A DNA stretch of 64,000 nt from UBA9676 sp963741615 (GTDB lineage: Bacteria > Actinomycetota > Actinomycetes > Streptosporangiales > Streptosporangiaceae): positions 124,001 through 188,000 of the forward strand of contig CAVUIU010000030.1 of the NCBI GenBank assembly GCA_963741615.1, in the 5' to 3' direction. Shown here in pieces: positions 49,953 to 58,034 of the stretch (position 1 is its first letter; each line of letters starts with the position of its first letter). The notes under the pieces were generated by a model. The model was not told where the DNA came from, searched no databases, and worked only from the letters and a program-made list of their open reading frames with translations. A program made the position numbers and the translations under genes.

Positions 49953-50210
49953 CTATGCCTCGCCGCGCTCGCGCAGGTACTCGCGGAAATCAAGGAGTGC
50001 CTGCTCCTGATCCGGCCCGAGATCCTCGGCAACGACCAGCTTCGTGCCAGCCCAGTAGGCCCCCACATACTGGGCGCCTTCTTCCAGTGGCACCAGCAGG
50101 GGGTGATGCGCGATCTTGATGTGGTCCCGCACCTCTTCCCACGGGACGCCGGGGGGGACCAGGCCGATCGCGGGCGTCTCGCTGTCGTCGTACTCTAGGT
50201 CGTCGAGCAC
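49953..50210 (-). CDS. Small hypothetical protein
   Basis: An 85-residue acidic protein from GTG 50210 with GGGGAGAAG upstream. It begins LDDLEYDDSETPAIGLVPPG and continues VPWEEVRDHIKIAHHPLLVP, EEGAQYVGAYWAG and a C-terminal helix LDFREYLRERGEA. No family is recognised. Its start overlaps the last 16 bp of the frameshifted gene upstream on the same strand, so both were probably one transcription unit. Confidence 0.6.
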   Translation of the reverse strand: MLDDLEYDDSETPAIGLVPPGVPWEEVRDHIKIAHHPLLVPLEEGAQYVGAYWAGTKLVVAEDLGPDQEQALLDFREYLRERGEA

Positions 50211-50939
50211 TGGTCTTCTCCCCGTCGCCTCGGTGGTCCTGCCACGGTGGGCGGCTCCACCGGGTGCACCCTAAGGTAACTGCCAGGCGCCGACCGGCGG
50301 CGGACCGGCAGCGCGGTCGGGTGTACCAGCGGCCGGTAGCCGGCCGCGATCGCGGCGACGATCGACGGCGGTGTCAGTACCTCCACCGCATCCGGCGAGC
50401 TGATCTTTGCCGGGGCGCCGTAACCGTGAAACGACCACGGCCGCAGCGCCGGCGATCAACAGCCCGGCACACCCGGCTGACCGGATCATGACACCATCGG
50501 GCAGCTCACCAGCGCGAGCAGGGTGGGTGCGCTGACGCCGCTGGCGGTCGACGCGCTCGCGGTGCAGCACCGAGTCCATCTCGTCCGCCCGCGGCCGCCG
50601 GCCCAGGCGCTGTGCCGCACGCCACGCCTGCGCGAAGTCAGCGAAGTCCGCCCGGCGGCAGTATGCGCACGGCCGGTGCCCCGCGGCGAGCGCGGTCGCC
50701 TCATCGAGGAAGAACAGCGCCGTCCACCGGCCGGGCGGCATCGGATCGCGTCGCACACCCTTCCAGTCCAGCACGCAGCAGATCCACAACCGCGACCGCC
50801 AGCGGCTGACGCCCAGCTGACGGCCCTGCCCGTGCAGGCAGCCACGATTGCCCATCATCAGGCCCCGGCCCGGGTCCGCGACGATCTCGCCGGTCGGCAT
50901 CACCCGGTTCTGCAATGGCACGCTCCCATCTTCCGCCAT
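50195..50939 (-). pseudogene. Conserved hypothetical gene with a single frameshift
   Basis: From ATG 50939 the frame reads VMPTGEIVADPGRGLMMGNR, then RRDPMPPGRWTALFFLDEAT, GHRPCAYCRRADFADF and ARAGELPDGVMI, a conserved bacterial family with a CxxC motif. Near 50438 the homologous sequence moves to the next frame, where WSFHGYGAP, then VEVLTPPSIVAAIAAGYRPL and VHPTALPV continue to a stop at 50195. One surplus or missing base in GCCGTGG explains this. The family's function is unknown to me; the CxxC suggests metal binding or redox activity. Confidence 0.65.
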
Positions 50940-50996
50940 GGCCACGACATCCGGCTCGCACCGGCGCTGGCCCGGTAACCCCGTTAGGCTGGCGTC

Positions 50997-51554
50997 ATGG
51001 GTGTGGCTGACGGCAGTTACCAGGTGGGCCCGCAGTCCGGCCGGCTGCTGGTCAAGACGGCCCGCACCGGGCTGGGCTCGAAGGCTGGTCACGATCTCAC
51101 CATCGAGGTGACCCGCTGGCGCGGGAACGTGGTGGTCGATACCGCCAGCCCGGCCAGCTCCTCGGTGACGGTGGAGGCCGACGTCGATTCATTCGAGGTA
51201 CGGCAGGGAACCGGTGGCATCAAGCCGCTGACCGACGCCGACCGCGCCGACATCAAGAACACCCTCCAGAGCAAGATCCTCAAGACCGGGCAGCACCCGA
51301 CGATCACGTTCAGGTCGCAGCAGGTGAGCGGGACAGCAGAGTCGTTCCGCGTCCACGGTGACCTGACCATCGTGGGTGTCACCCAGCCGGTCATTGTCGA
51401 GGGCCAGCTGGCCGCGGGCCACGCGCGCGGGTCGGTGGTGGTCGTGCAGTCCCGCTGGGGAATCCGTCCCTATTCGGCGTTCCTGGGAGCACTCAAGCTG
51501 CGCGACGAGGTCGAAGTCCAGTTCGACATCGATCTCACACCGGCCGGGCCCTGA
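50997..51554 (+). CDS. YceI family protein
   Basis: A 185-residue lipocalin-like beta-barrel protein of the YceI family, which binds polyisoprenoid or other lipids. Signatures are GSYQVGPQSGRLLVKTARTG at the N-terminus, KAGHDLTIEVTRW, and SVTVEADVDSFEV. The late strands are FRVHGDLTIVGVTQPVIVEG and the SRWGIRPYSAFLGALKLRDEVEVQFD finish. No signal peptide is evident, unlike E. coli YceI, so this one may act in the cytoplasm. It is 13 bp upstream of an amidohydrolase gene and likely co-transcribed. Confidence 0.9.
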   Translation: MGVADGSYQVGPQSGRLLVKTARTGLGSKAGHDLTIEVTRWRGNVVVDTASPASSSVTVEADVDSFEVRQGTGGIKPLTDADRADIKNTLQSKILKTGQHPTITFRSQQVSGTAESFRVHGDLTIVGVTQPVIVEGQLAAGHARGSVVVVQSRWGIRPYSAFLGALKLRDEVEVQFDIDLTPAGP

Positions 51555-51567
51555 CCGGGCCGGCCCG

Positions 51568-53199
51568 GTGGAACTGATCGTTGACGATGCCGTCATCGTC
51601 ACCATGGCCACGGGCACCGGCCCCACCGGCCTAACCGGCCCTGCCCGATGCATGCTGGTCCGGGATGGCCGGATCGCGGCCGTCGGCTCGGCAGCGCAGA
51701 TCCGCGCGCTGGCATCGCCCGGCGCGAGCGCGGTCCGCCTTGGCGGCGCCACCGTCATCCCCGGACTGATCGACGCGCACTGCCATGTTGCCAACGTCGG
51801 CTACCTGGCCGCCGGCGCCGACTGCAGCCAGCCGTCCGCCCCCGGGATCCCGGCGATCCAGGCGCGCCTGCGGGAGGCCGCCGGCCGGACGTCGGCGGGC
51901 TCCTGGGTGACCGGGAGCGGATACGTGGAGTACAAGCTCCGTGAGGGCCGGCACCCGACCCGCACCGAACTCGACGAAGCGGTGCCGAACCGCCCGGCGG
52001 TGCTGTACCACACGTCACTGCACGCCTGCGTGCTGAACACCGCCGCCCTGAAGGAGGCCGGATTCGAGGAAGGACAGCCAGATCCCGCGGGAGGTGCGTT
52101 CGGGCGCGACCGCCAGGGCCGGCTCGACGGCGTGGTGTACGAAGGCCCGATGTTCGCGCTGTTCGAGCGCAACCTCCGGCATGACATCACCCACATGGGC
52201 GCGCAGCAGCGCGCCAGGCTGGTCGAGAGTGCGGGGCGGTACTTCGCGGCGCTCGGCGTGACCTCGGCCTGCGATGCGGATCTGCGCCGGGACACCTGCG
52301 CCGCCTTCGCCGAGGCCGACGACAACGGCGTTCTCAGGCAGCGGATCTACGGGCTGGTCGTCCACGAGGAGGTGGATTGGCTCGCCGGGTCCGGCCTGCA
52401 GGGCCGGCACTCGGACCGGCTGGCCACCGAGGCCGTCAAGATCTGGGCCGATGGCGGGATGAGCAGCCGGACCGCGGCCATCCACGGCACCTACCCCGTC
52501 CCGCCGTATGCCTCGGGGATCTTGTTCTTCGAGCTCGGCGAGCTGACTGAGATGGTCCGCGACCTCGATTCCCGCAGATTCCAGATCTGCATCCACGCCC
52601 AGGGGGACCGGGCGATCGAGACCGTCCTCGACGCGTATGCCGCGGTCCTGGCCGGGTTCCCCAGGAACCCGCTCCGGCACCGCATCGAGCACGGCGGCGC
52701 GATGTACCCACCGATGATCGCCCGGGCCGCGGAACTCGGAATCGTGGTCGTGAGCCAGCCCGGGTTCCTCTCCGCCCTGGGCGACGGGTTCGCGGCGGCG
52801 TTCCCGGATCGCAGCGGCCAGCTCTACCCCTTCGCATCCTGGCGGCGCGCGGGCATCACCGTCGCCGGATCGTCCGACGCCCCGGTCATCTCCGCCGATC
52901 CGCTCCTAGCTATCCGGGATGCCGTCCTGCGCCGTACCAGCGAGGGTCACGTGCTTGGCCCCGGCGAGCGCCTCCCGCTCACAGACGCGCTCGCCCTCTA
53001 CACCGAAGGGGGCGCCATCGCCATGCACCGCGAGGACGAGATTGGCTCGCTCGAACCCGGCAAGCTCGCGGATTTCGTCGTCCTGGACAAGAACCCGCTC
53101 GACACAGACCCCGAGCAGATCCCAGACATTCAGGTCCTGGCAACGGTTCTGGGCGGCACGCCCGTTTACCAATCCGGGAGCCTGTTCCCCGGCGGCTGA
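51568..53199 (+). CDS. Amidohydrolase, YtcJ-like
   Basis: A 543-residue metal-dependent amidohydrolase. The metal ligands are seen as DAHCHVAN (first HxH), the carbamylated-lysine region in EAVKIWADGGMSS, histidines in ICIHAQGDRA and HRIEHGGAMYP, and the aspartate in AGSSDAPVISADP. A C-terminal ELAxF-like EPGKLADFVVLDKNP returns to the small beta domain. YtcJ-type enzymes hydrolyse N-acyl or N-formyl compounds. GTG 51568 begins 13 bases after the YceI stop codon. The substrate is unknown. Confidence 0.9.
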   Translation: MELIVDDAVIVTMATGTGPTGLTGPARCMLVRDGRIAAVGSAAQIRALASPGASAVRLGGATVIPGLIDAHCHVANVGYLAAGADCSQPSAPGIPAIQARLREAAGRTSAGSWVTGSGYVEYKLREGRHPTRTELDEAVPNRPAVLYHTSLHACVLNTAALKEAGFEEGQPDPAGGAFGRDRQGRLDGVVYEGPMFALFERNLRHDITHMGAQQRARLVESAGRYFAALGVTSACDADLRRDTCAAFAEADDNGVLRQRIYGLVVHEEVDWLAGSGLQGRHSDRLATEAVKIWADGGMSSRTAAIHGTYPVPPYASGILFFELGELTEMVRDLDSRRFQICIHAQGDRAIETVLDAYAAVLAGFPRNPLRHRIEHGGAMYPPMIARAAELGIVVVSQPGFLSALGDGFAAAFPDRSGQLYPFASWRRAGITVAGSSDAPVISADPLLAIRDAVLRRTSEGHVLGPGERLPLTDALALYTEGGAIAMHREDEIGSLEPGKLADFVVLDKNPLDTDPEQIPDIQVLATVLGGTPVYQSGSLFPGG

Positions 53200-53201
53200 T
53201 C

Positions 53202-53906
53202 TCAGAACGCGGCCGCCTGGGCCAGCCGGCGCCGGGTGCGGGCCAGTGGCCCGGTCTTCATCTCCTTGCGCCAGTCGGGGAACTCGTCGCCAAATTTCTG
53301 CTGCTCCTTGCCCGCGGATTCGTACACCACGTAGCCGCCCTTGAGGATGCTGAACGCGGTGTGGAGCTGGCCCAGCTTGTCGAACTGGGCGGTCGCCGGG
53401 GCCAGCGGGTCGAACCAGGACGGGGTCACGAAGTTGGACACCGAGACATTGCTGACCGGGTAGGTGGGGGCCTCGACCGGGTCGCATACCTCGAAGCTGT
53501 AGGCCGACCCCTTGCCGTCGTTGGCCCACAGGTTGCAGTTGGGGTCGATGAACATCTCGAGCACCTCATGGGACAGCACGCTGGAGACGCTCCAATCGCC
53601 GGTCGTCACGTGCCCGCCGTTGTCAAGCTCCGGCTTGGCCGCCACGACGCCCCACAGCTTCCCGCCCTGGTCTTCGGTGTGAAAGCCGAGCACCCCCTGG
53701 GGCTGATTCTGGATGGTGTCCACGATCGCGATGCCATGCGCCGTCGCCGGGACGGCGCTGGGGTCGGTGTAGAAGACGACGGCCGCGGGCGCCCGGTCCC
53801 ACAGCGGCGCAGCGTCGAGCCGGACCTGGGCGGCGATCGCCTCGGTCATCGTCGCGGCGTCCGCGTTCGACACCAGGGTCAACTGGTTAAGGATGGCGAT
53901 CAGCAT
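53202..53906 (-). CDS. Hypothetical protein with HExxE-type motif
   Basis: A 234-residue protein from ATG 53906, preceded by GGAGG. Residues 112-121 are SHEVLEMFID, followed by PNCNLW. The H113-E114 pair and E117 on one helix resemble the HExxH-like zinc helix of metallopeptidases, but the second histidine is replaced. VVFYTDPSAVPATAHGIAIVD and YPVSNVSVSNFVTPSWFD flank it. Relatives I recall occur in actinobacteria and phages as uncharacterised proteins. No signal peptide is seen. It is convergent with the amidohydrolase gene by 2 bp. Confidence 0.7.
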   Translation of the reverse strand: MLIAILNQLTLVSNADAATMTEAIAAQVRLDAAPLWDRAPAAVVFYTDPSAVPATAHGIAIVDTIQNQPQGVLGFHTEDQGGKLWGVVAAKPELDNGGHVTTGDWSVSSVLSHEVLEMFIDPNCNLWANDGKGSAYSFEVCDPVEAPTYPVSNVSVSNFVTPSWFDPLAPATAQFDKLGQLHTAFSILKGGYVVYESAGKEQQKFGDEFPDWRKEMKTGPLARTRRRLAQAAAF

Positions 53907-54321
53907 GTCTGCCTCCGGATGTCGTTGATTAGGGCCTGCTTCGGGAGCCACCGGCCGGTCGTTCAGACGTGGCCGTTCTCCGGCCGGCCACGTATGCGCG
54001 AGCCAGATGATTGGGGAGCGTAAATCACCCCGAAGATGTGACAATGCTCAGCATTAAGAGACGCATTAGCTGTCATTGTCCTCCCCCAATGGACCCCCGG
54101 CCGCGAATGACGGCCCGGGTGAGCAACGCAGACATCGTGCCACGTCTTGCCGGGGGAATCCACCTCACACTGACCGGCCAGGAGCCGGACCTCGATTCCG
54201 GCCAGAATCCCGTTTCCGGGTTCACGATCAACCCTGCCGATCCGGGTGCGTATTTCATGCCCGGCGCTGACCCCGGCCGGCACCGTCTTCAGGGTGCTCG
54301 CCCCCCTGCTCGCCCGCGACG
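53907..54321. other. Intergenic region
   Basis: No convincing gene is seen in this 415-bp gap upstream of the HExxE protein gene on the minus strand and downstream of the C39-like gene. The centre (54020-54090) is relatively AT-rich and contains the nested palindromes listed separately. Open frames here lack recognisable domains. Confidence 0.5.
54040..54080. promoter_or_regulatory. Nested palindromes, possible operator
   Basis: GACAATG (54040-54046) faces CATTGTC (54074-54080). Within it AATGCT (54043-54048) and AGCATT (54050-54055) form a 13-bp palindrome around a single C, and GCATTA is repeated downstream. It lies about 135-175 bp upstream of the HExxE protein start. Symmetry and low GC suggest a repressor site or a structured leader; no regulator is assigned. 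Confidence 0.35.
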
Positions 54322-54978
54322 TCAGCCGCTGATGATCAGGCCGCGCCCCGCGAAGAACCTGGCAAAGTCCGTCACCATGATGGCGGCGTCACGCTGGCTC
54401 ACTCCCGGCAGGCCCGAGGGATTGTGCAATCGCAGCAGGCCGCCGGCCGCGCCTGTCACCAGGACGAGATGCCCGCCCCGGCTCGGCGGGGCCCGGTCCG
54501 GCCACCGCACGCATGGGTGGACGGACGCGATCACGGGCGTGCCCGGCGACGCCACCGCGGTGAGCAGTTCCAGCGGCAGGACCGGCGCGACTTCGGCGGC
54601 GATCCGGTAATCCCGGCCCACCCAGTCGGCGAACGGCTGGTAAATCAGGCCCATGCCGCGGTCAGCGCCTGGCAGGTATGCCTGCCAGGCAAGCGCGCGC
54701 TCCACCAGGCGCATCATCGGGGGCACCGGCAGGGCACGCCATCCCAGGATCATCTTCAGGCAGGCCAGGCCGCAGACCCGGGTGGACCAGTACGCGTACT
54801 CCTGCGGCGTCCGCGCGCCGGAGGCGGCCCACCGCGGGTCATCGGCGGGAAGCAGGGAACCGTCGATGAACTGCGCGACCAGTTCCGCCGACTCCCATTG
54901 CGAGTAGTAGGGAACGCCGCTGTCGCCGGCCGCATGGGCGCCAGTCACAAGGACGCAGTATGGCATCCTGCGGCGCAT
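54322..54978 (-). CDS. C39-like papain-fold peptidase
   Basis: About 218 residues of the peptidase C39-like (PF13529) group. The sequence SGVPYYSQWESAE precedes the catalytic region, where Cys lies in STRVCGLACLKMIL. The catalytic His is in RGGHLVLVTGA, and HNPSG supplies the Asn/Asp position. The N-terminal basic residues are not a clear signal peptide. ATG 54978 is used; starts at 55014 and 54966 are alternatives without better ribosome sites. Such enzymes cleave peptides or act as toxin-processing proteases, but context gives no partner. Confidence 0.75.
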   Translation of the reverse strand: MRRRMPYCVLVTGAHAAGDSGVPYYSQWESAELVAQFIDGSLLPADDPRWAASGARTPQEYAYWSTRVCGLACLKMILGWRALPVPPMMRLVERALAWQAYLPGADRGMGLIYQPFADWVGRDYRIAAEVAPVLPLELLTAVASPGTPVIASVHPCVRWPDRAPPSRGGHLVLVTGAAGGLLRLHNPSGLPGVSQRDAAIMVTDFARFFAGRGLIISG

Positions 54979-55054
54979 CCACGTCCGCCCAAGCCGGTGA
55001 CGACGATGGCGCATGACACGTTGCGGGAAGGCCGGGGCGCTGCCGTCCAGACGC

Positions 55055-55519
55055 TCAGGAGACGAGCCTGGCGGGGAAGCCGCCGGTGGCGACCGGGCCC
55101 CAGCGCCGTGGCGTGATCCGGATCAGCGACTTGTCCTGGCGCCGCATCGCCTCGCGATATTCCGCCCAATCCGGGTGCTCGCCGGAGATGCTGCGGTAGT
55201 AGTCCACCAGCGGCTCAAGGGCATCGGGCATGTCCAGGACGTCGGCGTCGCCATCGACCTGCACCCACGGGCCGCTGAAGTCGTCGGAGAGCACGACCAC
55301 GCTGGCCGTGGGGGTGCGCCGCACGTTCGCCGCCTTCGCGCGGTCGGGATACGTCGAGATGACTACCCGCCCCGCGCTGTCGGTGCTGCAGGTGACCGGG
55401 GAGGCCTGCGGGGTGCCGTCGGCGCGGGTGGTGATCAGAACCGCGTGGTGCCGTGCCCCCACGAACTCAAGCAGCCCGGCCCGGTCAACGCGGGTATTGG
55501 TAGCGATCTGCGGTGACAT
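55055..55519 (-). CDS. PPOX-class F420-dependent oxidoreductase
   Basis: A 154-residue split-barrel protein. The first strands are HHAVLITTRADGTPQASPVTC, then VVISTYPDRAKAANVRRTPTASVVVLSDDFSGPWVQVDGDADVLDMP, with the basic KAANVRRTP in the F420/FMN phosphate region. DYYRSISGEHPDW and YREAMRRQDKSLIRITPRRWGP are typical of the TIGR03618/Rv1155-like group, which binds F420. The start is ATG 55519. It is followed on the same strand by the C39-like gene 76 bp later. Confidence 0.92.
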   Translation of the reverse strand: MSPQIATNTRVDRAGLLEFVGARHHAVLITTRADGTPQASPVTCSTDSAGRVVISTYPDRAKAANVRRTPTASVVVLSDDFSGPWVQVDGDADVLDMPDALEPLVDYYRSISGEHPDWAEYREAMRRQDKSLIRITPRRWGPVATGGFPARLVS

Positions 55520-55575
55520 GGTCGGCAGCATACGCCGGCTCACTATCCTGACCGGGGCGGCAAACGGAGTGTGCC

Positions 55576-56058
55576 TCAGGCCACGGCGGGCACGTACTCG
55601 GGGCTGGCGAGCGCCCCGGCGATGCTGTGCAGCAGGGCGCGGATGGTTGCCGAAGCGACACGGTGCATGAGCGCCCGGTCCAGGCCGGCGCCCAGGCGGC
55701 CGAACGGTGGCCGGTAGCAGCCGTTCAGCATGACCTGGGATTTCCCCGGGCCATCGGCGGTGAGCATCAGGTCGGCATCCAGCACCGGGAACAGGCCACT
55801 TGCCGCGCCGGTCGCCTCCCAGCGCAGCCAGACCGTCGTGACGCCTTCGCGCTTCACAGGGCCGATGCAGCGCACCTGGACCAGTTTGGAGACGCCAGGT
55901 GTGTCACCGAACGGGCCGACCCTGATCAGGCTCGCGAGGGCTCCCTCGTAGGCATCTTGTGACACCACGGTCAGGCCGCCACCGTCCACCATCCGGCCCA
56001 GCCGCTCCCGGGCAGCGGCGAACCCGGCTTCAACGATCAACTTCTGCGTGATGAACAT
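55576..56058 (-). CDS. SRPBCC/START-like protein
   Basis: A 160-residue protein from ATG 56058 with GGGGA upstream. The opening FITQKLIVEAGFAAARERLG is the usual first strand and helix of the helix-grip fold. VRCIGPVKREGVTTVWLRWE and LFPVLDADLMLTADGPGKSQVMLNGCYRPPFG are the central strands. The long C-terminal helix begins RALMHRVASATIRALLHSIAG. These proteins bind hydrophobic ligands. No catalytic residue can be assigned. It may share a transcript with the PPOX gene downstream. Confidence 0.75.
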   Translation of the reverse strand: MFITQKLIVEAGFAAARERLGRMVDGGGLTVVSQDAYEGALASLIRVGPFGDTPGVSKLVQVRCIGPVKREGVTTVWLRWEATGAASGLFPVLDADLMLTADGPGKSQVMLNGCYRPPFGRLGAGLDRALMHRVASATIRALLHSIAGALASPEYVPAVA

Positions 56059-56423
56059 ACTTAACGATCCCCACCGTCCCTGCCCACTGCACAGGGACGA
56101 AAGGCACCGCGAGAGCGCCAGAAGTCTCATGGCCGACCGCGGCCCGGCTGCGCGCCGCTTCCCGGCGGCGTCAGCGGCCCCGGGAGTGTCGGCAAGCTGA
56201 CAGCAGCCGCGTCAGCCAGGTGACTGACAGTCGGCCCATCGATAGGCAGGCTGGCGGCAGTAGGTCCGATACCGGGGCCGCGCAGGGGGGAGGGGGCGGG
56301 CAAGCGTCTTGTCCGCCCCCCGCCCGGCTGTCCGGGGGCGCGGCCGGTGATCGACCAGGCCCAGCCGCGGGGGAGTGGCACCGGTGGCCCTGAACGGCCG
56401 CTGCTGTTCTACCGTGGACAGAT
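56059..56423. other. Divergent intergenic region
   Basis: This 365-bp gap separates the SRPBCC gene (minus) from an SDR gene (plus). No gene is seen. It contains the G/C-rich hairpin at 56294-56318 and GGGACGAAAGGCAC at 56094-56107, which only loosely resembles the DosR-like motifs found elsewhere in the window. Confidence 0.5.
56294..56318. terminator. GC-rich hairpin
   Basis: GGGCGGGCAAG (56294-56304) pairs with CTTGTCCGCCC (56308-56318), an 11-bp stem including one G-T pair, with a 3-nt loop. It is about 105 bp upstream of the SDR start, in a divergent gap, so it might be an attenuator or a transcript-end barrier rather than a classical terminator. Confidence 0.35.
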
Positions 56424-57179
56424 ATGGCAACAACCGGTGTGGCCGTGGTAACCGGCGCGGGATCGGGACTCGGCCGGTGCATCGCCCGGGCTTTGCTCTC
56501 AGCCGGGTGGCAGGTCGCGGCGGCGGGGCGGCGCGAGCACGCGCTGCGCGAGACCGTGGCTCACGGCGCATGGCCGGCGGAGTCCGCGCTGGCCGTGCCC
56601 ACCGACATCACCGTGCCCGAGTCCGTCGCGGGGCTGTTCGAGGCGGTGCAGCGGCGGTGGGGACGGCTCGACCTGCTCGTCAACAACGCGGGCGTGTTCG
56701 GCCCGGCCGGCGCGGTCAACGAGATCTCCTGGGCTGACTGGCGGCAGGTGGTGGACACCAACCTCTCCGGCGCCTTCCTGTGTGCCCACCATGCGGTGCG
56801 GATGATGAAAGCCCAGAGCCCGCGCGGTGGGCGGATCATCAACAACGGTTCGATATCGGCGCACACTCCCCGGCCGGGCAGTGTCGGCTACACCGCCACC
56901 AAGCACGCGATGACGGGCCTGACGAAGTCGATCTCCCTTGACGGCCGGAGGTTCGGCATAGCCTGCGGCCAGATCGACATCGGCAACGCGGCCACCGACC
57001 TGACCCAGGGCATCAGCCGGGGCGCCCCGCAAGCTGACGGCTCCGTGGCTCCCGAGCCCACCTTCGACGCGCAGCACGTTGCCAGCGCGGTGCTCTATAT
57101 GGCGGCGCTGCCCCTGGACACCAACGTGCTATTCCTGACCATCACCGCCACGAATATGCCTTTCATCGGCCGGGGATGA
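56424..57179 (+). CDS. SDR family oxidoreductase
   Basis: A 251-residue short-chain dehydrogenase. VAVVTGAGSGLGRCIA carries the Rossmann motif and AAAGRREHAL the NADP-type strand-2 end. LLVNNAGVFGPAGA contains NNAG. The catalytic Ser lies in NNGSISAHTPRPGS and YTATKHA provides Tyr and Lys. The C-terminus departs from FabG: IDIGNAATDLTQGISRG, then LDTNVLFLTITATNMPFIGRG, as in the sepiapterin-reductase-like/RhlG-like actinobacterial group. The substrate is unknown. Confidence 0.92.
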   Translation: MATTGVAVVTGAGSGLGRCIARALLSAGWQVAAAGRREHALRETVAHGAWPAESALAVPTDITVPESVAGLFEAVQRRWGRLDLLVNNAGVFGPAGAVNEISWADWRQVVDTNLSGAFLCAHHAVRMMKAQSPRGGRIINNGSISAHTPRPGSVGYTATKHAMTGLTKSISLDGRRFGIACGQIDIGNAATDLTQGISRGAPQADGSVAPEPTFDAQHVASAVLYMAALPLDTNVLFLTITATNMPFIGRG

Positions 57180-57360
57180 GATCTCACCCGGTCCCCGCTA
57201 GAAGGGGGCACCCAGGCACATGAGGGGCATAAGGGGGGTGCTGGCAATGGGGCGGACATTGCCATTCTTTTGCCCGCATGGTAGGCCTGATGGCCGGGCC
57301 GCCCGGCCGGGGGAGGGTTTCCGCCGCGGCTGGGGGCAAGGGGAGTTAAAGGGGGGTCAG

Positions 57361-58029
57361 ATGTCCAGATTTGTGCGCGGTGCATTGGCGGCACCCATTC
57401 TCGCGGTGGCGGTGCTCGGCACGGTAGCGGCCCAGACGGGCATGGCATCCGGCAGCAGCGTCGTCGCGCTGTGGCACATGAACGAAACCTCCGGGACAAC
57501 CATGGCGGATTCATCGGGTAACGGCCACACCGGGACGCTGCACAATGTGACCCTGGGGGCTACCGGGGTATCCGGTCACGCTTACACGTTCAACGGCAGG
57601 TCGTCCTATGTGGACGTGCCGCATGCCTCGGCGCTCAATCCCGGGTCGGCCAACATCGACATCTCGTTCTATCTCAACACCACATCCTTGCCCAAGTCTG
57701 GTGACTATGACCTGGTGCGGAAGGGTGCATACCCGTCCCGGTACTACAAGGTCGAGCTCCTGCCCACCGGGCAGATCAAGTGCAGCTTCCGGGGCCGGCA
57801 CAGCCACAGCGCCACCGGGGGATCGGGTCTGAACAACGGGGCCTGGCACCACGTCCAGTGCATCAAGACAGGCTCGCAGATCGAGACCGTGATCGACGGC
57901 ACGGTGAGGGCGACCACGAACGCGTCGGTCGGGTCCATCTCCAACACCTACCGGGTGAAGATCGGCGCCCACCCCGGCAGCGACTGGTACCGGGGTGAGC
58001 TCGACGAGGTCTCCATCGCCTTCGGCTGA
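57361..58029 (+). CDS. Secreted LamG-domain protein
   Basis: A 222-residue exported protein. AAAGGGGGG lies a few bases upstream of ATG 57361. The signal peptide is about 29 residues (core LAAPILAVAVLGTVAA). A single concanavalin-A-like/LamG jelly-roll domain fills the rest: VVALWHMNETSGTTMADSSGNGHTGTL is the family-typical opening, AYTFNGRSSYVDVPHASALNPG the second block and YRGELDEVSIAFG the end. Such domains bind carbohydrate or protein at the cell surface. Two cysteines may form a disulfide. It has no catalytic module. Confidence 0.88.
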   Translation: MSRFVRGALAAPILAVAVLGTVAAQTGMASGSSVVALWHMNETSGTTMADSSGNGHTGTLHNVTLGATGVSGHAYTFNGRSSYVDVPHASALNPGSANIDISFYLNTTSLPKSGDYDLVRKGAYPSRYYKVELLPTGQIKCSFRGRHSHSATGGSGLNNGAWHHVQCIKTGSQIETVIDGTVRATTNASVGSISNTYRVKIGAHPGSDWYRGELDEVSIAFG

Positions 58030-58034
58030 CCGCC

